Counted from the first letter of the stretch, positions 1 to 9,171 are shown. The stretch is DNA of 64,000 nt from Thalassovita gelatinovora (GCF_001458355.1 NZ_CYSA01000025.1:263412-327411), one strand, 5' to 3'. Program-made: numbers and translations. Notes: generated from the letters alone by a model not told the origin.

Positions 1-331
1 CCGTGGCGTCGTTGCACACCACCATGACTTCTTGGCCATGGACCCGGCCGATCCCGGCAATGACACCGGCGGCGGGGGCGGCATTGTCATACATGTCATG
101 CGCTGCGGTGGCGCCGATTTCGAGGAAGGGCGACCCGGCATCAAGCAGGTTGGCGACCCGTCGGCGCGGCAGCATCTTGCCGCGCTCTTCGTGCCGTTTG
201 CGGGACCTTTCACCGCCGCCCAGCCGGGCGGCTTCGGCGGCGCGGGACACGGTTTCGAGCGCTTCGAGATGGCCGCGCAGATTGGTCTGGAAGGTTTCTG
301 AAGACGGGATGGCTTGGGATTTCAGTTTCAT
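1..331 (-). CDS. mccB: Methylcrotonyl-CoA carboxylase carboxyltransferase (beta) subunit, N-terminal part
   Basis: Only the first 110 codons lie in the window; the gene continues past the left edge. The protein begins MKLKSQAIPSSETF and contains the stretch KRHEERGKMLPRRRV followed by LLDAGSPFLEIG, the usual opening of the crotonase-like carboxyltransferase fold of acyl-CoA carboxylase beta subunits. In family terms it transfers carboxyl from biotin to 3-methylcrotonyl-CoA in leucine breakdown. The start codon (329-331) overlaps the stop of the upstream acyl-CoA ligase in an ATGA arrangement, so it is translationally coupled to it. The methylcrotonyl assignment rather than propionyl or geranyl rests mainly on the adjacent isovaleryl-CoA dehydrogenase gene. 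Confidence 0.85.
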   Translation of the reverse strand, partial: MKLKSQAIPSSETFQTNLRGHLEALETVSRAAEAARLGGGERSRKRHEERGKMLPRRRVANLLDAGSPFLEIGATAAHDMYDNAAPAAGVIAGIGRVHGQEVMVVCNDAT

Positions 332-1905
332 GTGTCGCCCTCGGTTTCGCGCGCTGCGCGTGCTTTCAGTTCTTTTCGGATCACCTTGCCGGTCACGGTC
401 ATTGGCAGGGCATCGAGAAACGCGATTTCGCGCGGGTAGGAATGTTTGGCGACCCGGGTCTTGGCGAAATCCTGCAAGTCCCTGGCCAGTGCGTCGCTTG
501 GGTCAAACCCCGGTTTGAGCACCACATAGGCCTTGACGATCTCGGTGCGCAGCGCGTCGGGTTTGCCGACCACGCCGACGGTGGCGACGGACGCGTGTTT
601 CAGCAGACCGTCTTCGATCTCGCTTGGTCCGATGCGGTAGCCGGCCGAGGTGATCACGTCGTCTTCGCGCCCGACGAAGCGCAGGAAATCACCGTCCCAA
701 GTGCCCCGGTCGCCGGTCAGCATCCAGTCGCCGATGAATTTCTCTGCCGTTTCTTCGGGCCGGTTCCAGTAGCCCAGCATCATGCTGGCCGCGCCTTTGC
801 GGATGGCGATATCGCCCTCACCGTCGGTGGGATTGCCGTCCGCGTCAAGCACCGCGATGTCGAAGCCGGGCGCGGGTTTGCCAAGGCAGCCCGGTTTCGG
901 GCTGAACAGGGCCGCGCAGGAGGACGCCACCATGTTGCATTCGGTCTGGCCGTAGAATTCGTTGATCTGCAAGCCAAAGGCACGGCGGCCCCAGTCGAGC
1001 ATTTCCGCCCCCAAGGGTTCGCCGCCCGATGCGACCGAACGCAGGCCGGCAATGGCGGCGTCTTCTGCCTTCAACATGCGCAAAGCGGTGGGCGGGAAGA
1101 AGATGTTTTTCACCCCGGCCATGTCGACGATACGCTGACAATCGGCGACGGTGAACTTGTCCAGCCGCGCGGCGATCACCGGCACGCCCAAAGCCAGCCC
1201 CGGCATCAGCACGTCGAACAACCCGCCGATCCAGGCCCAGTCGGCCGGGGTCCACAGGCAATCGTCCGGCTGGCCCAGAAAATCATGACTGATCTCGACC
1301 CCGGGCAGATGGCCGATCAGCATCCGGTGACCGTGCAACGCGCCCTTGGGCGCCCCGGTCGTGCCGCTGGTATAGATCAGCACGGCGGCGTCTTCGGGGC
1401 CGGTTTGCACGGTATCAAAGCGGGTATCCGAAAGATCGCAATGTTCGGGGATCAGCGATTGCTGCCCTGCCCCCTTCAGCCATTCGGCCAGCCCTTCGGT
1501 GCCTTCGGGATCAGCAATGACCAGATCGACACCGGCATCTTGCAACCTTGTTATCAACGCCTCGGTGCCGAACAGCTTGAACAGCGGGATCGATATCGCG
1601 CCGAGTTTCCAGCAGGCGATATGCGCCGCCGCCGTCCACGGCGATTGCGACCGCAACACGCCGACCCGGTCGCCGCGTTGCACGCCGCGCCGGACCATGT
1701 CATGCGCCAAACCGTCGGCCATCTGCCGCAACCGGCCATAGCTGACGGTCTGACGGGTGCCCCCGGTCATGTCGATGATCGCCACCCGGTCGGGCGCACG
1801 CGCGGCCCAGTCATCGCAGACCTGAACCGCCATGTTCAGCCGCGCAGGGATGTCCCAGCGAAATCCCCGGATCAGCGCACCATAGCTGTCAACATGCGGC
1901 AGCAT
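328..1905 (-). CDS. AMP-dependent acyl-CoA synthetase of the leucine/isovalerate operon
   Basis: The 525-residue product is a member of the ANL adenylating superfamily. Visible signatures are the P-loop YTSGTTGAPKGALHGH, FYGQTECN (the E of motif A5), LTGDRG (hinge aspartate region) and the C-terminal PMTVTGKVIRKEL with the catalytic lysine. It should activate a carboxylic acid to its CoA thioester through an acyl-adenylate. It lies 3 bp after ivd and overlaps mccB by 4 bp, so the natural inference is activation of a short branched acid such as isovalerate, or a related acetyl/acetoacetyl-CoA synthetase step, in leucine catabolism. The exact substrate cannot be read from the sequence. Full length for the family. 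Confidence 0.85.
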   Translation of the reverse strand: MLPHVDSYGALIRGFRWDIPARLNMAVQVCDDWAARAPDRVAIIDMTGGTRQTVSYGRLRQMADGLAHDMVRRGVQRGDRVGVLRSQSPWTAAAHIACWKLGAISIPLFKLFGTEALITRLQDAGVDLVIADPEGTEGLAEWLKGAGQQSLIPEHCDLSDTRFDTVQTGPEDAAVLIYTSGTTGAPKGALHGHRMLIGHLPGVEISHDFLGQPDDCLWTPADWAWIGGLFDVLMPGLALGVPVIAARLDKFTVADCQRIVDMAGVKNIFFPPTALRMLKAEDAAIAGLRSVASGGEPLGAEMLDWGRRAFGLQINEFYGQTECNMVASSCAALFSPKPGCLGKPAPGFDIAVLDADGNPTDGEGDIAIRKGAASMMLGYWNRPEETAEKFIGDWMLTGDRGTWDGDFLRFVGREDDVITSAGYRIGPSEIEDGLLKHASVATVGVVGKPDALRTEIVKAYVVLKPGFDPSDALARDLQDFAKTRVAKHSYPREIAFLDALPMTVTGKVIRKELKARAARETEGDT

Positions 1906-1908
1906 GGC

Positions 1909-3072
1909 TCAGCGCATCGCCGCCATCAATTCGCGGCCCACCAGCATACGGCGGATTTCCGAGGTTCCGGCGCCGATTTCCATCAGCTTGGCATCGCGGA
2001 AAATCCGGGCAACCGGGCTGTCGGACAGGAACCCAGCACCGCCCAGGGCCTGCACCGCCTGATGCGACACTTTCATCGCTTCTTCGCTGGCATAGAGCAC
2101 GCAGGCAGCGGCGTCCTGACGGGTGACTTCACCGCGATCACAGGATTTGGCCACTTCGTAGACATAGGCGCGCGACGAATTCATCGAGGTATACATATCG
2201 GCGATCTTGCCCTGCATCAGCTGGAAATCCCCGATCGACTGACCGAATTGTTTGCGTTCGACCATGTAGGGCATGACTTCGTCCAGACAGGCGGCCATAA
2301 TGCCGGTGCCGATCCCCGACAGCACCACGCGTTCGTAATCCAGCCCCGACATCAGCACCCGCACGCCCTTACCTTCTTCGCCCAGCACGTTTTCGAACGG
2401 CACTTCGACGTCTTCGAAGATCAGTTCGGCGGTGTTCGATCCACGCATGCCCAGCTTGTCGAAATGGTTCGAGGTGGAAAAACCGGTCATCGATTTTTCG
2501 ATGATGAAGGCGGTGATGCCTTTCGATCCGGCCTCGGGGTCGGTTTTGGCATAGACCACCAGAGTATCGGCATCCGGCCCGTTGGTGATCCAGTATTTAT
2601 TGCCGTTGAGCACGTAATAGCCATTGCGCTTTTCGGCCTTGAGCTTCATCGACACCACGTCGGACCCGGCAGACGGTTCCGACATTGCCAGCGCACCAAT
2701 CGCTGTGCCGGAAATCAATCCGGGCAGGTATTTCTGTTTTTGCTCTTCATTGCCATTGAGCTTGATCTGATTGACGCACAGGTTGGAATGGGCGCCATAA
2801 GACAGGCTGACCGACGCCGAGGCGCGGGCGATTTCTTCGACCGCGATCACATGTGCCAGATAGGACATACCGGCACCGCCATAGGCTTCGGAGGTGGTGA
2901 TCCCCAACAGGCCCAGTTCCCCCATTTCGCGCCACAACTCGTTAGGGAAGGCGTTTGAGCGATCGATTTCGGCCGCCATCGGCTTGACCCGCTCCTGCGC
3001 CCAGCGATGCACCATTTCGCGCAACGCATTCACATCTTCGCCCAGATCGAAATTCATCACTGCGTTGAACAT
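1909..3072 (-). CDS. ivd: Isovaleryl-CoA dehydrogenase
   Basis: A 387-residue acyl-CoA dehydrogenase that oxidises isovaleryl-CoA to 3-methylcrotonyl-CoA using FAD, passing electrons to ETF. Family signatures are [10 protein letters not shown] and [10 protein letters not shown] (FAD and substrate binding), the glycine-rich [22 protein letters not shown], and the C-terminal [27 protein letters not shown] matches the position where isovaleryl-type enzymes carry the catalytic glutamate. I chose the ATG at 3070-3072 over one 11 codons upstream because GGAGGA sits about 8 bases before it. The gene is first in a tight operon with the acyl-CoA ligase and mccB, and its promoter region contains a 14-bp palindrome. 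Confidence 0.93.
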   Translation of the reverse strand: MFNAVMNFDLGEDVNALREMVHRWAQERVKPMAAEIDRSNAFPNELWREMGELGLLGITTSEAYGGAGMSYLAHVIAVEEIARASASVSLSYGAHSNLCVNQIKLNGNEEQKQKYLPGLISGTAIGALAMSEPSAGSDVVSMKLKAEKRNGYYVLNGNKYWITNGPDADTLVVYAKTDPEAGSKGITAFIIEKSMTGFSTSNHFDKLGMRGSNTAELIFEDVEVPFENVLGEEGKGVRVLMSGLDYERVVLSGIGTGIMAACLDEVMPYMVERKQFGQSIGDFQLMQGKIADMYTSMNSSRAYVYEVAKSCDRGEVTRQDAAACVLYASEEAMKVSHQAVQALGGAGFLSDSPVARIFRDAKLMEIGAGTSEIRRMLVGRELMAAMR

Positions 3073-3098
3073 GGCCCGGCTCCTCCATTCCGATTTAA

Positions 3099-3112
3099 TG
3101 AACACTTGTTCA
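3099..3112. promoter_or_regulatory. Palindromic operator candidate upstream of ivd
   Basis: TGAACA-CT-TGTTCA is a perfect inverted repeat with 6-bp arms about 27 bp upstream of the ivd start. Short palindromes of this shape are typical of TetR-family acyl-CoA-responsive repressors, several of which control branched-chain catabolism. The regulator itself is not in this window. Confidence 0.5.
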
Positions 3113-3189
3113 ATAAAATGTCACAGCCCCCGAGTCGCGTCAAGGGCGCATGTGCCAGACGGCTGCGCCGCCGCCCGCAAAGACGGCAA

Positions 3190-3273
3190 CCTTCTTCTGT
3201 TGTTTGCGAAATATCCCGGGGTGAATACGTTGAAAATCGCCGCGATTTTCAACGCAGAGGGGCGGCGCCCCTC
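3190..3273 (-). repeat. 3' extragenic element, copy 1
   Basis: Read on the minus strand, from the stop of the aminotransferase gene, there is a GC hairpin (GAGGGGC-GCC-GCCCCTC, 3257-3273). A second hairpin with 12-bp arms (GTTGAAAATCGC / GCGATTTTCAAC, about 3229-3253) follows, then ACCCCGGGATATTTCGCAAA. The layout resembles the elements near 34.5 kb and 44.0 kb: GC hairpin with 3-base loop, C-rich spacer, GGAGTATT-like core. It probably also ends transcription of the aminotransferase gene. Confidence 0.5.
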
Positions 3274-4465
3274 AGCCTGCTTGCCACACAGCGCCGACCT
3301 CGGATTTGATGATCCGGGCCAGCACTGCGCAATCTTCAAGACTGAACGTCAGCGGCAGCCGCATGTCGACGATGCCTTTGAGCACCCGGTCGGTGGCTTG
3401 CATCGGGGGGCTTGGCGCATAGCGCCAGCTGTCATAGCGGCTGGTAAAGCCGCTGGGTTCCGCGCCGCCGAACCATTTCAATTCGACCCCACGCGCCAGA
3501 CAGCGGCGCAGCAGGTCGGCGATCTGATCCTCGGGCCAGTCCAGCAACAGGAACTGGATCGACGATCCAACATAGTCTTCTGCTTCGGGCCGATCGATCA
3601 CGGTCAGGCCGGGGGTGTGGCGCAATCCTTCTTCGACCACGCGGTAGCGATCATTCCAGCGGGCGCATTGCCGCCCCAGATCGCGCAATTGCACCCGCAG
3701 GATCGCGGCGCGCAGATTGTCCATCCGGCCCGAAATATTGGGGGTATCATATTTGATCGCTTCGAACACGGCCGGATCGGGCGCGGCCAGATGACGATCA
3801 TAGAGCATATAAGACCCCGACAGCATCACCGCGCGGGCCATGATGTTGGGATCATCGGAAATCATCAGCCCGCCTTCGCCGGAATTCAGATGCTTGTACG
3901 TCTGGGTCGAATAACAGCCGATTACCCCGTCAGTGCCCGACAACCGGCCGCGCCAGCGCGCGCCCATCGTATGGGCGCAATCCTCGATCACCTTGACCCC
4001 CGCCGCGTTGCAGATCGTCATCAGCCGGTCCATGTCGCACAGATGGCCGCGCATGTGGCTGAGCATCAAGACATCCGCCTGCCCGGTCTTCGCGGCCAGA
4101 TCGTCAAGGTCAATCACCAGGTCTTCGGTCACGCCGACGAACACCGGCACCGCGCCGACCGATGCGATCGCGCCGGGCACCGGGGCCAGGGTGAAAGCGT
4201 TGGTCAGAACCTTGTCGCCGGGTTTTACCCCGACCGCACGCAGGGCGCAGGCCAGCGCATAGCCGCCCGAGGCCACCGCCAGTGCATATTTCGCCCCCAT
4301 CGCGGCGGCGAATTCCTGTTCCAGCAGCGCGACTTCTCCGGGATCACCCGCCGCCACGTTATAGCGGTGCAGACGGCCGCTTTTCATCACCGCGACGGCG
4401 GCTTCGATCGCCGCGTCGGGGATCGGTTCCTGCTGGGTGAAATTACCGGTGAATTTTTCGTTCAT
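3272..4465 (-). CDS. DegT/DnrJ/EryC1/StrS-family PLP aminotransferase
   Basis: A 397-residue fold-type I PLP enzyme. The Schiff-base lysine is K191 in TYKHLNSGEGG, and D162 in VIEDCAHTMGA should contact the PLP pyridine nitrogen; both are hallmarks of the DegT family. Members usually transaminate keto-sugars on nucleotide carriers, but no nucleotide-sugar genes flank this one, so the substrate is open. Downstream by 31 bp of a phosphoglycolate phosphatase-like gene, probably in one transcript. The ATG at 4463-4465 opens MNEKFTGNF. Its 3' end runs into an extragenic hairpin element. Confidence 0.8.
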   Translation of the reverse strand: MNEKFTGNFTQQEPIPDAAIEAAVAVMKSGRLHRYNVAAGDPGEVALLEQEFAAAMGAKYALAVASGGYALACALRAVGVKPGDKVLTNAFTLAPVPGAIASVGAVPVFVGVTEDLVIDLDDLAAKTGQADVLMLSHMRGHLCDMDRLMTICNAAGVKVIEDCAHTMGARWRGRLSGTDGVIGCYSTQTYKHLNSGEGGLMISDDPNIMARAVMLSGSYMLYDRHLAAPDPAVFEAIKYDTPNISGRMDNLRAAILRVQLRDLGRQCARWNDRYRVVEEGLRHTPGLTVIDRPEAEDYVGSSIQFLLLDWPEDQIADLLRRCLARGVELKWFGGAEPSGFTSRYDSWRYAPSPPMQATDRVLKGIVDMRLPLTFSLEDCAVLARIIKSEVGAVWQAG

Positions 4466-4496
4466 CTGCTTGTTCTGCGGCTTTGATCAATGGGCG

Positions 4497-5174
4497 TCAA
4501 TCCGAAGGTGTGCCGATCAACCGCGCCACTTCGGCCGGCAGGGCGTCGAAATGGTCGATCATGCCTTCGGGTTCAAGCTGTGCCACCCCGCGCCCAGACG
4601 GGCCGAAAGTGACCAGAATGCAGGGCACGCCCAAGGCTTCGGCGGTTTTGCGGTCGGTGGCGGTGTCGCCGACAATCAGCGATTTCGCCGGATCGCCCCC
4701 GGCGCGCAGGGCCGCTTCGCGCAATGGCATCGGGTCTGGTTTACGCACTGGCAGGGTATCGGCCCCGATCAGAGAAGCGAACGCGCTGCGGATGCCCAGC
4801 CGGGTCAGCAAGATCTCGGCCAGATTTTCCGGTTTGTTGGTGCAAATCCCGATCTTGTAGCCGCTATCGCTGAGCCGCCCGACCGCGTCCATCGCGCCGG
4901 GATAGATCGTGGTATAGCGGTCGATCTGTTCTTCATAGGCCCGCAGCAGTTGCGGGTACCAGTTTTCCACTTCGCCCAGGACATCTTCCTGCGCGATCCG
5001 TTCCAGCCCCAGCGTCAACATCGCCCGACCCCCATGAAAGGCGGTCGCGGCATCGCCCACCGGGTCCAGCACATCGCCCTGCCCCATGGCCCGGAAACAA
5101 GCATTGGCCGCCGCGATCAGATCGCCGCTGGTATCGGCAAGGGTTCCGTCCAGATCGAAGATCACTGTTTGCAT
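4497..5174 (-). CDS. gph: Phosphoglycolate phosphatase (HAD family)
   Basis: A 225-residue haloacid-dehalogenase-type phosphatase. Motif I is VIFDLDGTLADTS (nucleophile and acid/base aspartates), motif II ICTNKPEN, motif III KPDP and motif IV VGDTATDRKTA. The helical cap between motifs I and II (AATAFHGGRAMLTLGL) matches Gph-type enzymes, which hydrolyse 2-phosphoglycolate from DNA repair or photorespiration. I use the ATG at 5172-5174 with GGAGG six bases upstream, not more distant in-frame starts. It is divergent from glmU and upstream of the DegT-type aminotransferase. Another small phosphorylated substrate remains possible. Confidence 0.85.
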   Translation of the reverse strand: MQTVIFDLDGTLADTSGDLIAAANACFRAMGQGDVLDPVGDAATAFHGGRAMLTLGLERIAQEDVLGEVENWYPQLLRAYEEQIDRYTTIYPGAMDAVGRLSDSGYKIGICTNKPENLAEILLTRLGIRSAFASLIGADTLPVRKPDPMPLREAALRAGGDPAKSLIVGDTATDRKTAEALGVPCILVTFGPSGRGVAQLEPEGMIDHFDALPAEVARLIGTPSD

Positions 5175-5312
5175 TGCTGCCCTCCGGGGAAGTTGTTGGC
5201 GCTTTTCCGCCAGACTGTGTTGCAAGCCGCAATCACACGTGAAGCAATCCGACCTTGCACCCTTGTGCCAAGCAGATAAAACGGGCGCAACGCAAATACG
5301 AAGAGTAACAGC

Positions 5313-6668
5313 ATGAGCACGGCACTTGTCATCCTCGCGGCAGGCATGGGGACACGGATGAATTCGGACCTGCCCAAGGTCCTGCATCAGATCGCGGGGG
5401 CCCCCCTGTTGATCCATGCGATGAAATCGGGCGCGGCGGTCGATCCGGAAAAACAGGTGATCGTGGCCGGTCACGGGGCCGATCAGGTGGCCAAGGTGGC
5501 CCGCGATTGGGACGACCGCGCCGAAGTGGTTTTGCAAGACGAACAGTTGGGCACCGCGCATGCGGTGTTGCAAGCGCGCGCGGCGCTGGCGGATTTCGAC
5601 GGCGATGTGATCGTGCTTTATGGCGACACGCCCTTCATTCAGCCCGAAACCATTGCCCGCATGATCGACGCAAGACAACATCACGATGTCGTTGTGCTGG
5701 GCTTCGAAGCCGTCGATCCGGGCCGCTATGGCCGTTTGGTCCTGCGGGGTGACCGGTTGGAAAAGATCGTCGAATTCAAGGATGCGACTGATCAGGAACG
5801 CGCCATAACTGTCTGTAATTCTGGTGTTATTTCAGCAAATTCCAAGACTTTATTCGCCCTGCTGGATAAAGTTGGAAACGACAATGCGGCGGGCGAATAT
5901 TACCTGACCGATATCATCGGGCTGGCCCATAACGAAGGGTTGTCGGCCACCGCCGTCACCTGCGAAGAGGCCGAAACGCTGGGCGTTAATTCGCGCGCCG
6001 AACTGGCCGCTGCGGAAGCGGCATTTCAGACCCGCGCCCGCGCCGAGGTATTGGAGAACGGTGTCACCCTGACCGCGCCCGAAACGGTCTTTTTCGCCCA
6101 TGACACGGTGATTGGCCGCGATGCCATCCTTGAACCCAACGTGATTTTCGGCCCCGGCGCGACGGTGGAATCCGGGGCTCGGATCCGCGCTTTTTCACAT
6201 CTGGAAGGCTGCCACGTGTCGCGCGGCGCCACTGTCGGGCCTTATGCGCGGCTGCGCCCCGGTGCGGAATTGGCCGAGGACGTGCATGTCGGCAATTTCG
6301 TCGAAATCAAGAATGCCGTGTTGGATCAAGGGGCCAAGGTCAACCACCTGAGCTATATCGGCGATGCCCATATCGGCGAAAAAACCAATATCGGTGCCGG
6401 GACCATCACCTGCAATTACGATGGGGTGCTGAAGCACAAGACGGAAATCGGCGCGCATGCCTTTATCGGGTCGAACACAATGTTGGTTGCGCCGGTGCGC
6501 GTCGGCAACCGCGCCATGACCGGCAGCGGCGCGGTGATCACGACGGATGTCGAGGATGAGGCGCTGGCGATTGCGCGGGCCGCCCAGATAAACAAACCGG
6601 GTCTGGCGACCAAGCTGCGCGAGAAATTACAAGCCAAGAAGGCAAAACGGGATAAAGGGGCAGGATAA
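5313..6668 (+). CDS. glmU: Bifunctional GlcN-1-P acetyltransferase / GlcNAc-1-P uridyltransferase
   Basis: This 451-residue enzyme makes UDP-GlcNAc for peptidoglycan and lipid A. The N-terminal pyrophosphorylase domain shows LAAGMGTRMNSDLPKVLH and YGDTPFI. The C-terminal half is a left-handed beta-helix of hexapeptide repeats (VGPYARLRPGAEL, VGNFVEIKNA, YIGDAHIGEKTNIGAGT) with the acetyltransferase site TCNYDG. The length matches alphaproteobacterial GlmU. Its stop codon shares one base with the glmS start (TAATG), so the two sequential steps of amino-sugar synthesis are translationally coupled. The ribosome-binding site is weak. Confidence 0.96.
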   Translation: MSTALVILAAGMGTRMNSDLPKVLHQIAGAPLLIHAMKSGAAVDPEKQVIVAGHGADQVAKVARDWDDRAEVVLQDEQLGTAHAVLQARAALADFDGDVIVLYGDTPFIQPETIARMIDARQHHDVVVLGFEAVDPGRYGRLVLRGDRLEKIVEFKDATDQERAITVCNSGVISANSKTLFALLDKVGNDNAAGEYYLTDIIGLAHNEGLSATAVTCEEAETLGVNSRAELAAAEAAFQTRARAEVLENGVTLTAPETVFFAHDTVIGRDAILEPNVIFGPGATVESGARIRAFSHLEGCHVSRGATVGPYARLRPGAELAEDVHVGNFVEIKNAVLDQGAKVNHLSYIGDAHIGEKTNIGAGTITCNYDGVLKHKTEIGAHAFIGSNTMLVAPVRVGNRAMTGSGAVITTDVEDEALAIARAAQINKPGLATKLREKLQAKKAKRDKGAG

Positions 6669-8488
6669 TGTGCGGAATTGTCGGGGTTCTGGGCGAACAC
6701 GAAGCTGCGCCCATACTGGTGGATGCGCTGAAACGGCTGGAATATCGCGGTTACGACAGCGCCGGAATCGCCACGGTGGACAATGGCCATCTGTCGCGCC
6801 GCCGGGCGGTGGGCAAGCTGGTCAACCTGAGCGATCTTCTGGTCCATGATCCATTGTCGGGCAAGGCCGGGATCGGCCATACCCGGTGGGCCACCCACGG
6901 CGCACCCAGCGTCGAGAATGCCCATCCGCATCAGGCCGGGCCGGTGGCGGTGGTCCATAACGGTATCATCGAGAATTTCCGCGAGTTACGCACAGAATTG
7001 TCGCAAAGCGGGATCGGGTTCAGCACCGAAACCGATACCGAAACCGTGGCGCTGTTGACCCAACATCACCTGAACCAGGGTCACAGCCCGGTGGAAGCCG
7101 CGCGCAAAACCGTGGCACGGTTGCACGGGGCGTTTGCGTTGGCGTTTCTGTTCGACGGCGAAGACGACCTGTTGATCGCGGCGCGCAAAGGCAGCCCGTT
7201 GGCAATTGGCCATGGCGACGGCGAAATGTTCGTTGGCTCCGATGCCATCGCTTTGGCACCGATGACCGACACGATCACCTATCTGGAAGAAGGTGATTTC
7301 GCGGTGATCACCCGGACGAGCCTTGAAATCCGCGACGCCAACGGCGAATTGGCCAACCGCGAAAAACGCATCATCCACATGGACGACGCCCGGGTCGACA
7401 AGGGTCTGCACAAGCATTTCATGGCCAAGGAAATCGCCGAACAGCCGCAGGTGATCGGTGAAGCGGTGCGCCATTACCTGTCCGAAGACGGCAATTCTGT
7501 GGACCTGCCTGGGGACTTGGATTTCACCCAGGTGGACCGGCTGACCATGGTCGCCTGCGGCACCGCCTTTTATGCCTGCCTGACCGCGAAATACTGGTTC
7601 GAACAGTTGGCGCAATTGCCAGTCGAGGTCGATATCGCCAGCGAATTCCGTTATCGCGAACCGCCCATCACCAAGGGCACGGTGGCACTGTTCGTCAGCC
7701 AATCGGGTGAAACCGCCGATACACTGGCGGCGCTGCGGTATTGCGAAGGCAAGGCCGACAGCATCGTGTCGGTGGTCAATGTTTCTGAAAGTTCGATCGC
7801 GCGGGCCAGCGACCTGTCGCTGCCGATTCTGGCCGGGGTCGAGGTCGGGGTGGCATCGACCAAGGCGTTTACCTGCCAATTGACGGTGCTGCTGATGCTG
7901 GCGCTGAAAGCCGCCGAACAGCGCGGCACGCTGAGCCCTGAGCGGATCAGCGACCTGCTGAGCCGGTTGCGGGCGACCCCGTCGATCCTGAACGCGGCGC
8001 TGGAACAGGATGGGGCCGTCGCGAAAGCCGCGCAGCAATTGTCGGAATCGTCGGACGTGCTGTTCCTGGGTCGTGGGTTGATGTATCCGCTGGCCCTTGA
8101 AGGTGCATTGAAATTAAAAGAAATCAGCTACATACATGCCGAAGCCTATGCGTCTGGCGAATTGAAACACGGACCAATCGCGTTGATCGACAAGACCATG
8201 CCGGTGGTCGTCATGGCCCCTTATGACGCGCTGTTCGACAAGACCCGGTCGAACATGCAGGAGGTTCTGGCGCGCGGTGGCAAGGTGGTCATGATCACCG
8301 ATGAACATGGCGCACATGACACCGCCAGCGATGCTTGGTGCACCATCGTGATGCCCGAAATCGACCCGGTCCTGACCCCGATCCTCTATGCGATCCCGGC
8401 GCAGTTGCTGGCCTATCACACCGCAGTGGCCAAGGGCACCGATGTCGACCAACCCCGCAACCTTGCCAAATCGGTGACCGTCGAATGA
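6668..8488 (+). CDS. glmS: Glutamine--fructose-6-phosphate aminotransferase
   Basis: A 606-residue enzyme that converts fructose-6-P plus glutamine to glucosamine-6-P. The mature N-terminal nucleophile is the cysteine of MCGIVGVLG. The glutaminase domain continues with HTRWATHGAPS, and two SIS isomerase domains follow (SQSGETADTLAALRYC; LGRGLMYPLALEGALKLKEISYIHAEAY). The C-terminus DQPRNLAKSVTVE is canonical. It overlaps glmU by one base and the next gene by four, forming a three-gene operon. I see no glmS-type ribozyme upstream, as expected outside Gram-positives. Confidence 0.97.
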   Translation: MCGIVGVLGEHEAAPILVDALKRLEYRGYDSAGIATVDNGHLSRRRAVGKLVNLSDLLVHDPLSGKAGIGHTRWATHGAPSVENAHPHQAGPVAVVHNGIIENFRELRTELSQSGIGFSTETDTETVALLTQHHLNQGHSPVEAARKTVARLHGAFALAFLFDGEDDLLIAARKGSPLAIGHGDGEMFVGSDAIALAPMTDTITYLEEGDFAVITRTSLEIRDANGELANREKRIIHMDDARVDKGLHKHFMAKEIAEQPQVIGEAVRHYLSEDGNSVDLPGDLDFTQVDRLTMVACGTAFYACLTAKYWFEQLAQLPVEVDIASEFRYREPPITKGTVALFVSQSGETADTLAALRYCEGKADSIVSVVNVSESSIARASDLSLPILAGVEVGVASTKAFTCQLTVLLMLALKAAEQRGTLSPERISDLLSRLRATPSILNAALEQDGAVAKAAQQLSESSDVLFLGRGLMYPLALEGALKLKEISYIHAEAYASGELKHGPIALIDKTMPVVVMAPYDALFDKTRSNMQEVLARGGKVVMITDEHGAHDTASDAWCTIVMPEIDPVLTPILYAIPAQLLAYHTAVAKGTDVDQPRNLAKSVTVE

Positions 8489-9171
8489 CCTTGGACGACG
8501 CATTGGAGGCGCTGAAGGCGCAGGTGGAACCGGGCCGCGCCGAAGGGTCGGCAGAATACCACAAGGTGCCGCGCGTCTATCTGGGCGTTTCCAACCCGGC
8601 GATCAACGATCTGAGCAAAGAATGGCGGCAGCAGTTGACGGTCGAACAGCGCGTGACGCTGGCACAGCAGCTGTGGGACACGAATATTTTCGAAGCCCGG
8701 CTAGCGGCGGCCAAGCTGCTGACGCAAGCGCGGATCAAGCCCGATCAGGCGGTTTGGGAGCTGATCAAAAGCTGGTTGCCCGATCTGGACAGCTGGGCGA
8801 TTGCCGATCATGCGATGATGGCGGGGCAAAAACGGCTGATCGCCGATCCGTCGCGGGTGGCTGAGGTCGAAGACTGGACCCGCTCTGACAGTCACTGGAT
8901 ACGTCGCGCCGCGATGGTGGTCACCCTGCCCTGGACCAAACAGAACCACCCCAAGCCGCAGGATATGGAAATCCGCGAAACGGTGTTGGGTTGGGCCGCC
9001 GCCTATGTCAACGATCCCGAATGGTTCATCCAGAAATCGGTAGCGTGGTGGCTGCGCGATCTGTCGAAACACGATCCCGACCGGGTGATCGCGTTCCTGC
9101 GCGAACATGGCAAGGTTATGAAGCCTTTCGCGCGCAAGGAAGCGTCGAAATATTTGCCACCCAAAGCCTGA
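8485..9171 (+). CDS. DNA alkylation repair (AlkD-like HEAT-repeat) protein
   Basis: A 228-residue all-helical protein resembling AlkD/AlkC-type HEAT-like DNA glycosylases. Recognisable repeat pieces are QLWDTNIFEARLAAAKLL, SWLPDLDSWAIADHAMM (the Trp and Asp pair expected around the DNA groove) and SHWIRRAAMVVTL. In characterised members these bind alkylated bases without base flipping. The ATG at 8485 overlaps the glmS stop as ATGA. Why a repair-type protein should be coupled to amino-sugar synthesis is unclear; this may be simple operon drift or a different nucleic-acid role. Confidence 0.75.
   Translation: MTLDDALEALKAQVEPGRAEGSAEYHKVPRVYLGVSNPAINDLSKEWRQQLTVEQRVTLAQQLWDTNIFEARLAAAKLLTQARIKPDQAVWELIKSWLPDLDSWAIADHAMMAGQKRLIADPSRVAEVEDWTRSDSHWIRRAAMVVTLPWTKQNHPKPQDMEIRETVLGWAAAYVNDPEWFIQKSVAWWLRDLSKHDPDRVIAFLREHGKVMKPFARKEASKYLPPKA

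Noticed and set aside
442..2958. Very long open frame on the plus strand across the leucine catabolic genes
   Set aside because: Antisense to ivd and the acyl-CoA ligase, rich in H, Q and R with no domain; a typical GC-rich shadow frame.
5175..6667. Possible glmS ribozyme or riboswitch before glmS
   Set aside because: glmU directly abuts glmS, leaving no leader, and no ribozyme-like fold is apparent upstream of glmU.
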